Both the position numbers and the translations under genes were made by a program. This document shows, piece by piece, positions 62,806 through 64,000 of a DNA stretch of 64,000 bases. Positions within the stretch are counted from its first letter, which is position 1. The number at the start of each line of letters is the position of its first letter. The notes beneath the pieces were generated by a model. It had not been told where the DNA came from. It made no database searches and saw nothing but the letters and a program-made list of their open reading frames with translations. This stretch comes from Phytohabitans rumicis (GTDB taxonomy: Bacteria; Actinomycetota; Actinomycetes; Mycobacteriales; Micromonosporaceae), in contig NZ_BLPG01000001.1 in assembly GCF_011764445.1 (NCBI RefSeq), positions 7,643,001-7,707,000 of the forward strand. Direction: 5' to 3'.

Positions 62806-63702
62806 TCAGCCTTTGACCGCGCCGATGAGTACGCCCTTGATGAAGTGGCGCTGGATGAACGGGTAGACCGCGACGATGGGTGCGACCGTGAGGACGACGA
62901 CGGCCATCTTGATCGCCTCGGTGGGTGGCATGGTGACGCCGACGTTGGCGCCGGACGTGTGCGGTGCCTGGCCGGCCAGCAGGTAGCTCTGCAGGACCCG
63001 CTGGATCGGGTACATGTCGTTGCGGTCGATGAACAGCAGCGCGTCGAACCAGACGTTCCAGTAGCCGACCGCGTAGAACAGGCCGACGACGGCGATGACC
63101 GCCTTGGACAGCGGTAGCACGATGCGGCTCAGGATCCGGAAGTCGCTGGCGCCGTCGATGCGGGCGCTGTCGAGCAGTTCCGCGGGGATGCCCTGGAAGA
63201 AGCCGCGGACGACGACGAGGTTGAACACGCTGATGGCCGGCGGCAGGATCAGCGCCCAGATGGTGTCTTTGAGGCCGAGGCCGGTGACCACCAGGTACTT
63301 GGGCACGAGCGGCGGGTAGACCAGGAACGGCAGCAGGAAGTAGCCGAGAAGCCAGCGGTAGCCGAGCGAGCGGGGGCGGGACAGGCCGTACGCGGCGAGC
63401 ACGGTGACGGCCAGCGCGACGGCGGTGCCGATGACGGTGACCAACGTGCTGATCCACATCGCCCGGGTCACCGCGCCGCCGGCGAAGATGGTCTCGTACG
63501 CCGAGGCGTCGATTCCTCGGGGAATGACCACGAACCCACCGGCCCGCGCGATGGTCTCGCGAGAGGACAGGCTGGTCACGAGGATCACCCACAGTGGAAA
63601 CAGCACGCCCAGCACCAGCAGGGTGAGCACGATGGCCTTGAGGACCTGGCCGATCCGTGTCGGTTGCTCTTCCCAGACCGGACGGCGGGTGGTGGCTGTC
63701 AC
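62806..63702 (-). CDS. sugar ABC transporter permease (CUT1, inner-membrane subunit 2)
   Basis: 298 aa with six transmembrane segments. The EAA loop, preceding FRILSRIVLPLSKAV, includes ELLDSARIDGAS, a hallmark of carbohydrate CUT1 permeases of the YtcP/LplC kind. GTG 63702 overlaps the upstream permease stop (GTGA), so the frame reaching 63990 is rejected. No substrate-binding protein or ATPase is in the window; the former is probably further upstream on the same strand. Confidence 0.9.
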   Translation of the reverse strand: MTATTRRPVWEEQPTRIGQVLKAIVLTLLVLGVLFPLWVILVTSLSSRETIARAGGFVVIPRGIDASAYETIFAGGAVTRAMWISTLVTVIGTAVALAVTVLAAYGLSRPRSLGYRWLLGYFLLPFLVYPPLVPKYLVVTGLGLKDTIWALILPPAISVFNLVVVRGFFQGIPAELLDSARIDGASDFRILSRIVLPLSKAVIAVVGLFYAVGYWNVWFDALLFIDRNDMYPIQRVLQSYLLAGQAPHTSGANVGVTMPPTEAIKMAVVVLTVAPIVAVYPFIQRHFIKGVLIGAVKG

Positions 63703-64000
63703 TTCGAGTAGATCCCTTGTTCGCCGAGCTTGTGCGCCACCTTGTTGGCGGCCAGGATCAGGCACAGGCCGATCGCGGCCTTGAACAGGCCGGCCGCGGC
63801 GCCGTAGCCGTAGTTGCCGGTGGCGATGGAGAAGTAGTAGACGAAGGTGTCGAGCACCTCCGACGCCTCCCGACCCACCGCGTCGCGCTGCAGGATGAAC
63901 TGTTCGAAGCCGACCGACAGCGCGTCGCCGAGGCGGAGGATCAGCAGCAGCACGATCACCGGGCGCAGGCCGGGCAGCGTGATGTGCCACAGCCGTCGCC
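63699..64000 (-). CDS. sugar ABC transporter permease (CUT1, LplB-like), C-terminal part only
   Basis: The last 99 residues of a permease whose 5' end lies beyond the window. RRLWHITLPGLRPVIVLLLI is the end of the EAA loop and the following helix. Then GFEQFILQRDAVGREASEVL, DTFVYYFSIATGNYGYGAAA and a final helix, typical of LplB/YteP-type subunits for plant-polysaccharide oligosaccharides. The stop overlaps the next permease by GTGA. Confidence 0.88.
   Translation of the reverse strand, partial: RRLWHITLPGLRPVIVLLLILRLGDALSVGFEQFILQRDAVGREASEVLDTFVYYFSIATGNYGYGAAAGLFKAAIGLCLILAANKVAHKLGEQGIYSK

Noticed and set aside
1-64000. tRNA, rRNA, insertion sequences, phage genes or attachment sites
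   Set aside because: None recognised on either strand by reading; a tRNA or covariance-model scan was not possible.

Overview
The window is GC-rich DNA with many GTG starts, stop/start overlaps (ATGA, GTGA), SARP and SigE-type regulators and no mobile elements. It looks like an actinomycete chromosome, most likely Micromonosporaceae. That family assignment is inferred from gene content and from the dispersed GATCAAGGGC hairpins, not from a marker gene.

Region 1 (1 to about 32,015) is a biosynthetic gene cluster. It opens with the 3' part of a 4-hydroxy-2-oxovalerate aldolase, an O-methyltransferase and a 2-oxopent-4-enoate hydratase (+ strand). A six-gene operon on the - strand (11,231 to 2,617) follows: a diaminobutyrate aminotransferase, an ornithine-carbamoyltransferase-like enzyme, a LanB-type protein, a free-standing adenylation domain, a free-standing carrier protein and a second LanB-type protein. 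Next come two LuxR-type regulators and a second - strand operon (17,171 to 12,773) for a hydroxymalonyl/methoxymalonyl-ACP-type unit: KAS III-like, ACP, acyl-CoA dehydrogenase, FkbH-like and 3-hydroxyacyl-CoA dehydrogenase. Divergently on + lie a C-PCP protein, a C-A(Ser)-PCP-C-A-PCP-TE synthetase whose thioesterase nucleophile is Cys, a free-standing A domain with a Cys-like code, an MFS exporter and a SARP/NB-ARC/TPR activator. The likely product is a short peptide, possibly containing N-carbamoyl-diaminobutyrate and a hydroxy- or methoxymalonate unit, with LanB-type (aminoacyl-tRNA-using family) chemistry added to an NRPS line. This assembly is inference.

Region 2 (32,016-45,500) is ordinary chromosome: a secreted peptidoglycan-binding protein, small membrane proteins, two SigE/anti-sigma-like cassettes, a truncated metallo-beta-lactamase remnant, an acetyltransferase, a lipoprotein hydrolase, oxidoreductases, a DHA2 MFS pump, a MerR regulator and a divergent TetR/SDR pair with two visible operators.

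Region 3 (45,600-48,740) is a molybdate operon (HTH-TOBE regulator, modA, modB, modC). Region 4 (49,548-53,746) holds a divergent pair of large secreted paralogues with mirrored promoters. Region 5 (53,759-64,000) is plant-polysaccharide use: a PhyH dioxygenase/AraC pair, an LPMO-cellulase operon, a GH43-LacI operon, a ROK regulator and two sugar ABC permeases, the last cut by the window end.

Nine genes or domains carry apparent one-base deletions. Each is repaired by adding one base to a short homopolymer, most often G or C. A tenth event is an apparent insertion. The affected genes are therefore probably intact in the organism and damaged in this assembly.
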